Source: JASHVB01 sp035508435
GTDB taxonomy: Bacteria; Pseudomonadota; Alphaproteobacteria; Acetobacterales; Acetobacteraceae
Direction of reading: 5' to 3'
Assembly (NCBI GenBank): GCA_035508435.1
Contig: DATJNA010000136.1
Location: forward strand, 49,227-113,226
Length of the DNA stretch: 64,000 nucleotides
The translations under genes and the position numbers were made by a program. Shown here piece after piece: positions 18,157 through 26,750 of the stretch (position 1 is the first letter of the stretch; each line of letters opens with the position of its first letter). The notes beneath the pieces are model-generated. The model was not told the origin of the DNA, made no database searches, and was given only the letters and a program-made list of their open reading frames with translations.

Positions 18157-19047
18157 CTACGGGTCCGTCAGCCCGATCGCCCGCAGGCGGGCCGCCTCCT
18201 CATCCCAGCCCGTGCGCTGCTTCACGTTCAGGAACAAATGCACCTTGCGATCGAGCAATGATGCGAGTTGCTCGCGGGCCCGGGCGCCGATCTGCTTGAT
18301 GCGAGTGCCATGCTCGCCGATCAGAATCGCCTTGTGGCCGGGACGCAGGACGTAGATCGTCGCCTCGATCCGCACCGAGCCGTCCTTGCGCTCCTGCCAG
18401 GTCTCGGTCTCCACCGTCGTCGCGTAGGGAATTTCCTCATGCGTCTGGTGGAAGATTTGCTCGCGCACGATCTCGGCCGCCAACAGCCGGTCCGGCAGGT
18501 CCGTCAGGTCGTCATCAGGGTAGAGGTGCGTGCCTTCCGGCACCGCCAATGCCAGCGCGTCCGCCAGCGTGTCCAACCCGTCGCCGGTGACGGCGCTGAC
18601 CATGAACGTGGCCTCGAACGCTGCGAGTGCGGTCAGGATCGCGGTCAGCGGCAGCAGCGCCGCGGGCGGCACCAGGTCGATCTTGTTCAGCACCAGCCAG
18701 CATCGGCGGCCGGCTTCCGACATCTGGGAGGCAATGGCTCGCAGATCGTCGGTGGCACCCGTCTTGGCGTCCACCAGCAGCAGCGCGAGGTCGGCATCCT
18801 GCGCGCCGGTCCAGGCGGCGGCCACCATGGCACGGTCCAGGCGGCGGCGGGGACGGAAGATGCCGGGCGTGTCGACCAGCAGCACCTGGCTGTTGCCACG
18901 CATCAGGATGCCGAGCACGCGGAACCGCGTGGTCTGCGCCTTGGGAGACACGATGGAGACCTTTGCTCCGGTCAGGCGATTGAGCAAAGTGGACTTGCCG
19001 GCATTGGGAGCGCCGAGGATGGCGACGAAGCCGCAGCGGGAGGCCAT
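18157..19047 (-). CDS. era: GTPase Era
   Basis: Era binds the 3' end of 16S rRNA and is needed for 30S maturation. The 296-residue product has G1 GAPNAGKST at 12-20, G3 DTPGIFRPRRRLDRAM, G4 LNKIDLV, and the C-terminal KH domain with ILIGEHGTRIKQIGARARE and VKQRTGWDEE. I start at the ATG at 19047 (MASRCGFVAI), which gives the standard length; the frame extends further upstream into rnc but that part is not Era-like. It is the last gene of lepB-rnc-era. recO, which often follows in alphaproteobacteria, is absent. Confidence 0.97.
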   Translation of the reverse strand: MASRCGFVAILGAPNAGKSTLLNRLTGAKVSIVSPKAQTTRFRVLGILMRGNSQVLLVDTPGIFRPRRRLDRAMVAAAWTGAQDADLALLLVDAKTGATDDLRAIASQMSEAGRRCWLVLNKIDLVPPAALLPLTAILTALAAFEATFMVSAVTGDGLDTLADALALAVPEGTHLYPDDDLTDLPDRLLAAEIVREQIFHQTHEEIPYATTVETETWQERKDGSVRIEATIYVLRPGHKAILIGEHGTRIKQIGARAREQLASLLDRKVHLFLNVKQRTGWDEEAARLRAIGLTDP

Positions 19048-19132
19048 GTGGGTCAGGTGCCCGATGTCGTTGCGAGGAGCCGGGCGACGACGGTGCCCAA
19101 TGTGAGACGGGACCAGGCTGGATAGCGATCGG

Positions 19133-19861
19133 TCACGTTGGGCTGCCCTCCGGCGAGACCCGCCCGGGGACCGTCGCGCTTGGTATCGGCCGGCCCATGG
19201 CCCGCAGCAGGTCCGCCGCCGCCGCTTGCTCGGCCACCCGCTTGCTGCCGGCGATGCCGGTGCCGTGCACGCCACCCACCTGCACCACGACTTCGAACTC
19301 CGGCGCGTGAGGCGGCCCCGACCGGTTCACCACGCGGTACAGCGGCAGGTCCCGCGTATGCTTCTGCGCCCATTCCTGCAATGTCGTCTTGGCGTCCTTT
19401 GGCGGATCCACCTGAGCGAGCATCGTGCTGTTCCAGGCGCGGCGCACCACGGTGCGGGCGCCCTCCAGCCCGCCGTCGTAATAGACCGCCCCCAGCGCCG
19501 CCTCCAGCGCATCGGCCAGGACTGTCGCGCGACGCTTGACCCCGGCCTTCGCCTCGCCGGGCGCCACCGTGATCACCCCGGCCAGGCCGATTTGCTCCGC
19601 AACCGAGGCCAGCACCGGCTGCGACACCAGATAGGCGAGCCGCCGCCCGAGATCCCCCTCCTGCTCCCGAGGGAACCGCTCGGCCAGCCATTCCGCCATC
19701 ACCAGCCCAAGCACACGGTCGCCGACGAATTCCAGCCGCTCGTTGGAGCCGCGTGCCCGGGCGATGCCTTGCACGGCGGAGCGGTGGGTCAGCGCTTCGC
19801 GCAGCAGTTCCGGGCGGGTGAATTGATAGCCGAGGATTGTCTCGATCGCGCTGCCCGACAC
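19133..19861 (-). CDS. rnc: Ribonuclease III
   Basis: RNase III cleaves double-stranded RNA in rRNA and mRNA processing. The 242-residue product has the signature ERLEFVGDRVLGL near residues 41-53 with the catalytic acidic residues, and the second acidic cluster in LADALEAALGAVYYDGG. The C-terminal double-stranded RNA-binding domain runs from KTTLQEWAQKH to AEQAAAADLL. The start is a GTG at 19861, preceded by a GAGGG stretch. It begins 13 bases after the lepB stop, and era begins 85 bases after its own stop. Confidence 0.97.
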   Translation of the reverse strand: MSGSAIETILGYQFTRPELLREALTHRSAVQGIARARGSNERLEFVGDRVLGLVMAEWLAERFPREQEGDLGRRLAYLVSQPVLASVAEQIGLAGVITVAPGEAKAGVKRRATVLADALEAALGAVYYDGGLEGARTVVRRAWNSTMLAQVDPPKDAKTTLQEWAQKHTRDLPLYRVVNRSGPPHAPEFEVVVQVGGVHGTGIAGSKRVAEQAAAADLLRAMGRPIPSATVPGRVSPEGSPT

Positions 19862-19874
19862 CCCAGCCCTCGCG

Positions 19875-20630
19875 TCAGCGGATCACGGTGATCAGGCGGT
19901 CCCAGCGGATCTCGAACGGCCACTCCCAGAACTCCCACCAGGGGTACTCTCCGTTGACCGAGAAGAATATTATGTCCGCGCGCCCGACCAGATTATCGAT
20001 CGGCACGTAGCCGACGCCGTTCATGAACCGGCTGTCCGCGGAGTTGTCGCGATTGTCGCCCATGGCGAACACGTGGTCGGGCGGCACGTGATAGACCGGT
20101 GTGTTGTTGGCCCAACCCTCGTCGGTTGCCTTCAGTTCCATGTGCTTCACGCCGTTGGGCAGCGTCTCGACATACTCCTTGTAGACGGTGCGGATGCCTT
20201 CGTCGTTGGCGGTGTAGTCTCCCACCGGCTGGCGCGCGCAGACCTGGCCGTTGATATAGAGCAATCCGTCGCGCACCTGGATGCTGTCGCCCGGCAGGCC
20301 GATGATGCGCTTGATGTAATCGACGGACGGATCGGGCGGATATTTGAACACCGCGACGTCGCCGCGATGCGGCAGGCTTTCGAACATGCGGCCCGAGAAC
20401 GGCGGCCAGCCGAACGGGAACGAATAGCGCGAATAGCCGTAGCTGTACTTGGCAACGAACAGGTAGTCGCCGATGTCGAGCGTCGGCAGCATGCTGCCGG
20501 ATGGGATGTTGAACGGCTCGAACGCGAAGGTGCGCACCACCAGGGCGATCAGACCGGCATAGACGATGGTCTTGATGTTCTCGACCAGCGCGCTGGACTT
20601 GCGCTTGGACCGAGCTTTCGTGGTCGCCAT
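19875..20630 (-). CDS. lepB: Signal peptidase I
   Basis: LepB is the inner-membrane protease that cleaves Sec and Tat signal peptides. The 251-residue product has one N-terminal membrane segment (about 20-36). The catalytic pair is Ser46 in PSGSMLPTL and Lys107 in DYIKRIIGLPGD, and the box E region is FAMGDNRDNSADSR. It ends with the family-typical RADIIFFSVNG and IRWDRLITVIR. I start at the ATG at 20630 (MATTKARSKR); upstream in-frame codons overlap the divergent GST promoter region. It is first in lepB-rnc-era; acpS and pdxJ, often upstream in relatives, are absent. Confidence 0.97.
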   Translation of the reverse strand: MATTKARSKRKSSALVENIKTIVYAGLIALVVRTFAFEPFNIPSGSMLPTLDIGDYLFVAKYSYGYSRYSFPFGWPPFSGRMFESLPHRGDVAVFKYPPDPSVDYIKRIIGLPGDSIQVRDGLLYINGQVCARQPVGDYTANDEGIRTVYKEYVETLPNGVKHMELKATDEGWANNTPVYHVPPDHVFAMGDNRDNSADSRFMNGVGYVPIDNLVGRADIIFFSVNGEYPWWEFWEWPFEIRWDRLITVIR

Positions 20631-20802
20631 GAGACGCTGGATCACCTGCCCTGGAGCGGGGCGGATCAAGCCCGGCACCCCCGGGCGTGTCAAGCAAGCC
20701 CCGCCACGACGGCGCCCATGCCGACGGCGTGAGCGGCCCCCCCTTACCCGCGCCGCCCGGCGCTGGCACCATTGGTGCCCTGCGCTTCCGAGGGACCATG
20801 GC

Positions 20803-21516
20803 ATGATCGATTTCTACTATTGGCCCACCCCGAACGGCTGGAAGGTCTCCATCATGCTGGAGGAGACCGGGCTGGCCTACCGCGTGATCCCGGTGAACAT
20901 CGGCAAGGGTGACCAGTTCAAGCCGGACTTCATGGCGATCAGCCCGAACAACCGCATGCCGGCGATTGTCGACCACGACGCGCCGGACGGCCCTCTGCCG
21001 ATCTTCGAATCGGGCGCGATTCTGCTGCATTTGGCGGCGAAGTCGGACCGCTTCATGCCTTCCGACCGGGTCGCCCGGAACGAGATCATGGAGTGGTTGT
21101 TCTGGCAGGTGGGCAACCTCGGACCGATGGCCGGGCAACTCAGCCATTTCGTCAATTACGCGCAGGGCGAACATGCCTACTCGAAGCAGCGCTACGCCAA
21201 TGAATACAACCGCTGCCTGGGTGTGCTGGAGCGGCGGCTGACCGGGCGGGACTGGATCGTCGGCGACGCATACTCGATCGCCGACATCATCTCCTGGCCA
21301 TGGGTGCTGATCGCGAAACCGCTGGGCCAGGGGTTGGATGAGTTCCCCAACGTCGCCCACTGGCGGGAGGCAATCAAGCAGCGGCCGGCGGTGCAGCGCG
21401 GCGTCGACCTGGGCAAGGAGTTCCGCCGCTCCGGCCCCCGCACCGAGGAGGAGCGTCAGCTTCTGTTCAATCAAACGGCCAGGAGCGTCGCGGACCGGGC
21501 GGCCTCGCCGGCGTAG
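20803..21516 (+). CDS. Glutathione S-transferase, YfcG/YghU-like
   Basis: This 237-residue protein has a thioredoxin-fold N-terminal domain (1-85) and a helical C-terminal domain. IDFYYWPTPNGWKVSIMLEE, NNRMPAIVDHD and PIFESGAILLHLA (glutathione gamma-glutamyl site, ES) match the Nu-class/YfcG-like GSTs, which act as disulphide-bond reductases. The C-terminal domain has WIVGDAYSIADIISWPW, the N-capping box/hydrophobic staple of GSTs. I start at the ATG at 20803 because the N-terminal strand begins there; the frame is open upstream but antisense to lepB. It is divergent from lepB. Confidence 0.92.
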   Translation: MIDFYYWPTPNGWKVSIMLEETGLAYRVIPVNIGKGDQFKPDFMAISPNNRMPAIVDHDAPDGPLPIFESGAILLHLAAKSDRFMPSDRVARNEIMEWLFWQVGNLGPMAGQLSHFVNYAQGEHAYSKQRYANEYNRCLGVLERRLTGRDWIVGDAYSIADIISWPWVLIAKPLGQGLDEFPNVAHWREAIKQRPAVQRGVDLGKEFRRSGPRTEEERQLLFNQTARSVADRAASPA

Positions 21517-21542
21517 CGATCGCTGTCATTGCGCGGTACTGC

Positions 21543-21646
21543 GGGCATTGCTGTCCTTGCGGGCCCGCGAGCATCGCTCTCATTGCGGGCCCGAGAGCAT
21601 CGCTCTCATTGCGGGCCCGAGAGCATCGCTGTCATTGCGAGGACCG
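21543..21646. repeat. 26-bp tandem repeat derived from the GTCATTGCGAG element
   Basis: The unit GAGCATCGCTCTCATTGCGGGCCCGA (quoted in two halves: GAGCATCGCTCTC and ATTGCGGGCCCGA) starts at 21569, 21595 and 21621, exactly 26 bases apart. A degenerate copy lies upstream near 21543. The third copy runs directly into the GTCATTGCGAGG arm of the adjacent palindrome, so the array appears to be a local expansion of that arm. There are no spacers, so it is not a CRISPR. Confidence 0.8.
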
Positions 21647-21750
21647 CCAGCGAAGCGTAGCAGGATGAAGCAATCCCGGTCGAGTAACCCATACCCGTGT
21701 GGGCAAGAACGCGAACGGGATTGCTGCGCCGCTGCGCGGTTCGCAATGAC
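21631..21750. repeat. GTCATTGCGAG palindromic element, copy 1
   Basis: The left arm begins GTCATTGCGAGGACCGCC and reaches AAGCAATCCCG. The right arm runs CGGGATTGCT to TTCGCAATGAC. The arms are imperfectly complementary and the whole could fold into a long hairpin. This matches a well-known interspersed repeat type in proteobacteria (GTCATTGCGAG...AAGCAATCC). Other copies are at 42.5 and 48.6 kb. It sits between the GST stop and DUF1178 stop and may act as a bidirectional terminator. Confidence 0.8.
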
Positions 21751-21827
21751 AGCAGGGTCGCAATGGCAGGGGACTCGCCATGACGGCGGCCGCGCAATGA
21801 CCGGGAGTGGGTGACAGAGGGTGGCGG

Positions 21828-22313
21828 CTAGCCGTCCGCCCTGGGGATCCAGGGCATGCGGGCGACCTTGATGCCTTCATCGGCCAGGGATTCTGCCTCG
21901 TCCGGAGTGGTCTCGCCGTAGATGCCGCGCTTCTCGCTCTCGCCGCGGTGGATCTTGCGTGCCTCCTCGGCGAAGTCCGGGCCGACATAGTCGCAGTGCT
22001 TCTCCACCTCCGCTCGCATCCGCTGCAGCATGGCGCGGATATGCGCGGGCATCGGGCCACCGACGGCGGCGGCCGGCGGCGCCGGAGCAGCGGACGGCGC
22101 CGGCTGCGGCGCGGTCGCGCTTTGCTCTGGCTGCGGAGTGGCTGCCTCCCTGGTCGACACAGCGGGTGCCATCAGGGCGCGGCCGACCTTCACGTCGCCG
22201 CAGATCGGGCATTCCACGAAGCCGGCCTTGGCCTGCTTCTCGAACAGGGTACTGCTCTGGAACCAGCCGTCGAACTCATGCTGCTGGCTGCAGCGCAATT
22301 GGTAGTGGATCAT
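21828..22313 (-). CDS. DUF1178 family protein
   Basis: This 161-residue protein matches the DUF1178 family common in alphaproteobacteria. It opens MIHYQLRCSQQHEFDGWF, followed by a small zinc-ribbon-like CPICGD. A Pro/Ala linker (about 52-85) precedes the conserved C-terminal helix-rich part with YVGPDFAEEARKIHRGE and IYGETTPDEAESLADEGI. Function is unknown. The Cys-x6..-His and CxxC residues suggest metal binding, which is an inference. It stands alone on the minus strand; the 236 bases above it hold no gene. Confidence 0.9.
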   Translation of the reverse strand: MIHYQLRCSQQHEFDGWFQSSTLFEKQAKAGFVECPICGDVKVGRALMAPAVSTREAATPQPEQSATAPQPAPSAAPAPPAAAVGGPMPAHIRAMLQRMRAEVEKHCDYVGPDFAEEARKIHRGESEKRGIYGETTPDEAESLADEGIKVARMPWIPRADG

Positions 22314-22549
22314 GCGAGGCTCGTCGTCATCGTTTCGTCATTCCGCATAGTTGGCCAATTCTGGCAGTCCCGGCAAGGGAGTGCCAGCATCGTGAGGCAT
22401 TCATTTTACCGGGTGCCACCGCCTCGGCCTGTGCCGCGCGCGACTGCGGGACAGAAACGACAGACCAATGTCTCGACTCCCATTCCGCCGCGACCGCGGT
22501 CACGCCGAGTTCGGGCGTTGCCGTCACCCCGCCTCGCGACGGCCTGGTC

Positions 22550-23989
22550 TCATCGCGTGTTCATCGATCCCTGGGCTTCAGCATGCATGTCGCCACCCAG
22601 CCGGGCTAGACGCTCCTTGGCACGTGGCTCACCGAAGTCGGCAGCTTTAAGATACCAATGTTTCGCCAATGTCGCGTCGGCCAGAGGGCCGACCACACCA
22701 TGTTCAGCCAGGAAGACTGAATTGTAGGTGTCCCCCAGCGTCAGTGCGGCTTCACCACTGCCGGACTCCGCCGCGCGGGCGAACAGCAGCCTGGCGGCGG
22801 AGATATCCCCGATCGCCAGCATTGCATTTCCCTGCTTGAGCAATGCATCGACCATCGCGGCCGACGCCGGCGGAACCCTTGGTCGTTCAACGGTCGCCGG
22901 GACGCGATCCGGTGACGCCGCTGGAACCGGGACAGCGGGCGATAGTGACGCAACCTGACTACCCCCGGACCGTTTCCGAACCTCCGCATTCAACTGCCCG
23001 CCCGAAGCAGCGGTTTGGCTGGTTTCCCAGGCCGTTGGCGAAACAGGGTGAGCAATGGGCAGCGCCGGCACCGGATCTGAGATGGCAGTCGACGGCGATG
23101 CGGCCGCGACCGCCGTTGAAGGCGGCGCGGCGTCGGTCGCCGTTGGCGGCGGCGTGGCGGCAATGGCCGTCGGCGGTGACGCGGCGCCGCTCGCCGTCGA
23201 CGATGACGCGACGTCGGTTGCCGTTGGCGACGGCGTGGCGGCGATGGCCGTCGGCGGTGACGCGGCGCCGCTCGCCGTCGACGATGACGCGGCGTCGGTC
23301 GCCGTTCGCGACGGTGCGTCGGCTGTCGACGGTGACGTGGCGTCGGTTGCCGTTGGCACTGACGCGGCGACAGTCGCGTGGGATGGTTCTCCATTCCCTG
23401 GCGGGACCGCCCGGTCAGTGGCGCCGAGACCCGGCATCGCCGCACCGGTCTGCGGCGCCGTTGCCGACGCTCTCTGCGCGTCCGGCTCGGCGCCGTCGGC
23501 TGTCACGCCTGCACTGCCGGATTGCTTCGACGCAGCGCCATCCGTCTGCGCCGAGGTGTTATGGGGACTGATGATTTCAGACACGACCTCGGCGAAGGCC
23601 TCGATCTGCACGCCGAGGTCGTTATGACCCTCTGCCCGCGCCGCATCCGCGCGGCTCTTCAGGATTGACGGAAATGCTGCCATCTGCCGCAGTCCCGCCG
23701 GTGATGCGGAGGGGTAAAGCACCAGCGCCCGCGTGAACACCGCCGTCGCATTGCTGTCGGCGGGTGATGTGATATGCCCCTGCTCGAGCAACGATTCGAC
23801 CTGACCAAGCAACGACGCGATTTGCGCGTCTGCCTGTACGCTCGACACCGCCGGAGCAGTACTGGCCGCCTGCTGCGCCGCCGCACGCTGTAATGGCAGC
23901 ATTGACAAGACAGGCAAAAGCGCCCCGAGCGCCGCGGGAAGCCATGCCGTCCGGGTCCCGCAAAACCCTCTCCCAGTTTGACGTCGCAT
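22550..23989 (-). CDS. Secreted SEL1-type repeat protein with a low-complexity Ala/Thr/Ser/Pro region
   Basis: The 479-residue product starts at the ATG at 23989, with GGAGG 6 bases upstream. It has a signal peptide (hydrophobic core LPAALGALLPVLSMLPL, cleavage near AAA-QQ). An N-terminal helical part runs to about residue 130. A long repetitive Ala/Thr/Ser/Pro segment (about 200-330) is built from a DNA minisatellite. The C-terminal part resembles SEL1/TPR helices (GNAMLAIGDISAARLLFARAAESGSGEAAL, LAKHWYLKAADFGEPRAKERL, quoted in sections). Such repeats usually mediate protein contacts. It is divergent from the TAXI binding protein across 247 bases. A periplasmic or envelope role is inferred; no partner is visible. 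Confidence 0.75.
   Translation of the reverse strand: MRRQTGRGFCGTRTAWLPAALGALLPVLSMLPLQRAAAQQAASTAPAVSSVQADAQIASLLGQVESLLEQGHITSPADSNATAVFTRALVLYPSASPAGLRQMAAFPSILKSRADAARAEGHNDLGVQIEAFAEVVSEIISPHNTSAQTDGAASKQSGSAGVTADGAEPDAQRASATAPQTGAAMPGLGATDRAVPPGNGEPSHATVAASVPTATDATSPSTADAPSRTATDAASSSTASGAASPPTAIAATPSPTATDVASSSTASGAASPPTAIAATPPPTATDAAPPSTAVAAASPSTAISDPVPALPIAHPVSPTAWETSQTAASGGQLNAEVRKRSGGSQVASLSPAVPVPAASPDRVPATVERPRVPPASAAMVDALLKQGNAMLAIGDISAARLLFARAAESGSGEAALTLGDTYNSVFLAEHGVVGPLADATLAKHWYLKAADFGEPRAKERLARLGGDMHAEAQGSMNTR
23163..23324. repeat. 81-bp tandem repeat inside the SEL1-type gene
   Basis: The sequence beginning ATGGCCGTCGGCGGTGACGC at 23163 recurs at 23244, 81 bases (27 codons) later, and is nearly identical. 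More degenerate copies extend on both sides, roughly 23100-23400. The period is a multiple of three, so copy-number changes keep the frame and only lengthen the Ala/Thr/Ser/Pro linker. Confidence 0.75.
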
Positions 23990-24101
23990 GTTTGCCTCCG
24001 CTTCCCCTCCCCCCGCGTGCAGTTCGCGCAAAGGTTGCATAACTGTCGGACTGCTCAACTTGGCCCTTCGACTACTTCCGTGTCAGCAATTTTTCTTGCA
24101 G

Positions 24102-24114
24102 GCGATCTGATCGC
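24102..24114. promoter_or_regulatory. 13-bp palindrome in the SEL1/TAXI divergent gap
   Basis: GCGATC-T-GATCGC is a perfect palindrome about 120 bases from each start, in an AT-richer intergenic patch (the run to 24200 includes TTTTTT and AATTTTT). It is a candidate operator for one or both divergent genes. A six-base half-site can arise by chance. Confidence 0.3.
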
Positions 24115-24236
24115 AGTTGTATCGTGCGCGGCGTTCCGAGAGAAGCTTTTTTGTCCTTGGAACAAAGTTTGGACGCGCGGACATTTTGCTAATTTTTGAT
24201 CGCGGGGAGAGATATGCATCAAAAGGAACAAACGTC

Positions 24237-25313
24237 ATGAAACTCATCTTGGCGCTGCTATGGGTCCTGCTCGCGGTTCCCGCTTTCGCACAGCAGCCGC
24301 AGGTGCTGATCAGTCGCGCCAATCAGGGCACTGTCGGCGTGATCACCGGCATGGAGGGCGGCACCTACGCCCGCACGGCGGCCGACCTCACGATCCTGGA
24401 CAGCGATAGTCTTCGCGTCCTGCCAACTCTCGGCAAAGGCTCGCTGCAGAACCTGTCCGACATTCTCTATCTCAAAGGCATCGACATCGGCTTCGTGCAA
24501 GCGGACGCCCTGACTTACGCGAAGCGGCACAACCTGTTTCCCAACCTCGCTCAGGGCATTCAGTACATCGCCAAGCTTTACAACGAGGAGATTCACGTCC
24601 TTGCCCGCAAGGACATCAAGACGCTCAAGGACCTGAACGGCCAGCGGGTCAACGTCGATGTCATCGGCAGCGGATCGGCGATGACCGCCGAGATCGTGCT
24701 CAGCGAGCTTGGCATCAATGCGAAAATCGAGCATGAGAAGCAGGTAACCGGCGTGGAGGAGTTGAAGCGCGGCGATATTGCCGCGATCATCCATGTCGGC
24801 GGCGCTCCGATCCCGCTGTTCGCCGATATCCCGTCCGCCAGCGGCATCCATTTTCTGCCGATCGCGATCGACCAGGCATTGCTCTCGCAGACCTATCTGC
24901 CGGCCGAATTCACCCATCAAACATACCCGTTGCTGGTGCCCGAAGGGGCATCGGTACCCACGATCGCCGTTGGCGACGTAATGGCCGTGTATGCCTGGGC
25001 ACCGCATACCGAGCGCTACAACAAGGTCGCCCGCTTCGTTGATGCTTTCTTCAGCCACTTCGATGAGTTCCAGAAGCCGCCGCGGCATCCCAAATGGCGG
25101 GAGGTGAACCTGGCGGCACAGGTGCCCGGCTGGACACGCTTCGCGCCGGCGCAGGAGTGGCTCGATCAGCGGGCGGCGACAGTGGCCGCGAACGACAATC
25201 TCCAACAGGATTTCAACCGCTTCGTCGCCGTCAAGATTTCCAGCGGCGAGATTACCCCATCAGAACGAGACACCCTGTTCAAGGAGTTCTTGCAGTGGCG
25301 GCGCCAGCAATAG
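24237..25313 (+). CDS. TAXI-family TRAP-type solute-binding protein
   Basis: This 358-residue periplasmic binding protein has a signal peptide (about 1-18, cut near AFA-QQ). The TAXI-type core includes GTYARTAADLT, LRVLPTLGKGSLQNLSDILYLKGIDIGFVQADAL (in parts) and KDLNGQRVNVDVIGSGSAMTAEIVLSELGI. These match the family that feeds TRAP transporters. AAAAGGAAC lies just upstream of the ATG at 24237, supporting that start. No TRAP membrane subunits (DctQM fusion) lie nearby, so the protein is either an orphan receptor or serves a transporter elsewhere. The 198 bases after it hold no gene. Confidence 0.88.
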   Translation: MKLILALLWVLLAVPAFAQQPQVLISRANQGTVGVITGMEGGTYARTAADLTILDSDSLRVLPTLGKGSLQNLSDILYLKGIDIGFVQADALTYAKRHNLFPNLAQGIQYIAKLYNEEIHVLARKDIKTLKDLNGQRVNVDVIGSGSAMTAEIVLSELGINAKIEHEKQVTGVEELKRGDIAAIIHVGGAPIPLFADIPSASGIHFLPIAIDQALLSQTYLPAEFTHQTYPLLVPEGASVPTIAVGDVMAVYAWAPHTERYNKVARFVDAFFSHFDEFQKPPRHPKWREVNLAAQVPGWTRFAPAQEWLDQRAATVAANDNLQQDFNRFVAVKISSGEITPSERDTLFKEFLQWRRQQ

Positions 25314-25511
25314 GCCTCGGCTGACGCCTCGCGTGAACAGCGTGGACGCCTCTCCTGAACTACCGTAATCGCCGGGCCGAATTCGCGCGAACGTTGGCTG
25401 CTCTAAACGTTGCCCGCTCCAGGAGCAGCGGCACTGACCCACCTTGTGGCCGCACGAGGCCGGCCTGGGAAACCGCCGGCGTTGCGCTGCTATCGGCTGT
25501 TGTGCGGCGCG

Positions 25512-25772
25512 CTATGCCGCGCCCAGCAGCGGATCGAGTTTGCCGGCACGGTCGAGGGCAACGAGGTCATCGCATCCGCCGATATGGTGCCCCGCAATGA
25601 AGACCTGCGGTACCGTGGTGCGACCGCCGGAACGGCGGATCGCCTCGGCACGCTCCGGCGAGCCATGCGGCGCGTCGATTTCGCGGAAGGCCACACCCTT
25701 GCCCGTCAGCAAATGCAGGGCGCGGGCGCAGTAGGGACACCAGGGCTGGGTGTAGATCTCGATCTCGGGCAT
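25512..25772 (-). CDS. grxC: Glutaredoxin 3
   Basis: This 86-residue dithiol glutaredoxin has the active site Cys12-Pro-Tyr-Cys15 in YTQPWCPYCARA, the glutathione-binding TVPQVFI with its cis-Pro, and GGCDDLVALDRAGKL. Length and motifs match GrxC, which reduces disulphides with glutathione. It stands alone; about 150 gene-free bases separate it from the CoA-transferase gene upstream. Confidence 0.95.
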   Translation of the reverse strand: MPEIEIYTQPWCPYCARALHLLTGKGVAFREIDAPHGSPERAEAIRRSGGRTTVPQVFIAGHHIGGCDDLVALDRAGKLDPLLGAA

Positions 25773-25920
25773 TTATGTCACCTCGGCCGCGGAACATCGG
25801 GTCATCGGGCTGGTTGCGCAAGGGCTTGCAAAGGCAAGCAGGTCACCAGTGGCGTCCTCGCCTGTCGCGCTCCCCGACACGGTCGCGGTCCGCGGCGCCA
25901 ACACCGTCATTGCTCGCGGC

Positions 25921-26604
25921 TCAGAACCCGCTCGGATCGCCGTACGGCACGTGCAGCACGCGGTCGACGAAAATCCCGGGGGTCACGACATGGTCGGGAT
26001 TGATCTCGCCCAGTTCCCGCACGTGCTGCGTCTGCACGATGGTCAACGTCGCTGCCATCGCCATCACCGGATTGAAGTTGCGGCCCGACTCGCGGAACGT
26101 CAGGTTGCCCCAGCGATCCGCCTCCCAGGCTTCCACCAGCGCCACGTCACCTGGCAGCGATTGCTCCAGGATGTAGGTGCGGCCGTCGATCGCGCGATGT
26201 TCCTTGCCGACCGCCATCTTGGTGCCGACGCCGGTGGCGGTGAAGAAGGCGGGCACGCCGGCGCCGGCGGCGCGCATGCGCTCGGCCAGCGTCCCCTGCG
26301 GCACGATCTCCAGCTCGATCTTGCCGGCACGGTACAGAGTTTCGAACACCACCGGATCGGACGAGCGCGGGAACGAGCAAATGATCTTGCGTACACGCCC
26401 AAGCTCCATCAGCCGCGCAAGGCCGGTGTGGCCGACACCGGCATTGTTGGCGGCGACCGTCAGGTCCTTGGCACCCTGGTGAATCAATCCGTCGATCAGC
26501 GCATTGGGCTGTCCGACCGCGCCGAAGCCGCCGATGAGGACGGTGGACCCGTCCTTGATGCCTGCCATGGCGTCCGCCATTTCCCGGACGATCTTGTTGA
26601 TCAT
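25921..26604 (-). CDS. 3-oxoacid/3-oxoadipate CoA-transferase subunit A
   Basis: This 227-residue family I CoA-transferase alpha subunit has GSTVLIGGFGAVGQPNALI, the ANNAG motif (VAANNAGVG), IICSFPR, and the EIVPQGTLAERMRAAGAG and PAFFTATGVGT segments. It transfers CoA from succinyl-CoA to a 3-oxoacid. The pattern is closest to PcaI-type 3-oxoadipate CoA-transferases, but acetoacetate-type enzymes look similar. The catalytic glutamate lies on subunit B, which normally follows directly. Here the next gene downstream is grxC, so the B subunit is missing from this locus. Confidence 0.88.
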   Translation of the reverse strand: MINKIVREMADAMAGIKDGSTVLIGGFGAVGQPNALIDGLIHQGAKDLTVAANNAGVGHTGLARLMELGRVRKIICSFPRSSDPVVFETLYRAGKIELEIVPQGTLAERMRAAGAGVPAFFTATGVGTKMAVGKEHRAIDGRTYILEQSLPGDVALVEAWEADRWGNLTFRESGRNFNPVMAMAATLTIVQTQHVRELGEINPDHVVTPGIFVDRVLHVPYGDPSGF

Positions 26605-26750
26605 GCCGCTCTGCCCCGTCGCGTTTCCTGGATCGCTCCGGGGTCAGGTGTAGCCTCGCGGCAATCGCACCGCCAGCCGCCCAGCGGCGCGGACCAGCGC
26701 GCCGGACCGTGGCTGTCGGCGGCGCACGCCCGGCCGCGCCGCATCACCGC

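Noticed and set aside
21543..21646. Possible CRISPR array
   Set aside because: The 26-bp copies are directly adjacent with no spacers, and no cas gene is present. The same applies to the 24-, 25-, 13- and 15-bp arrays.
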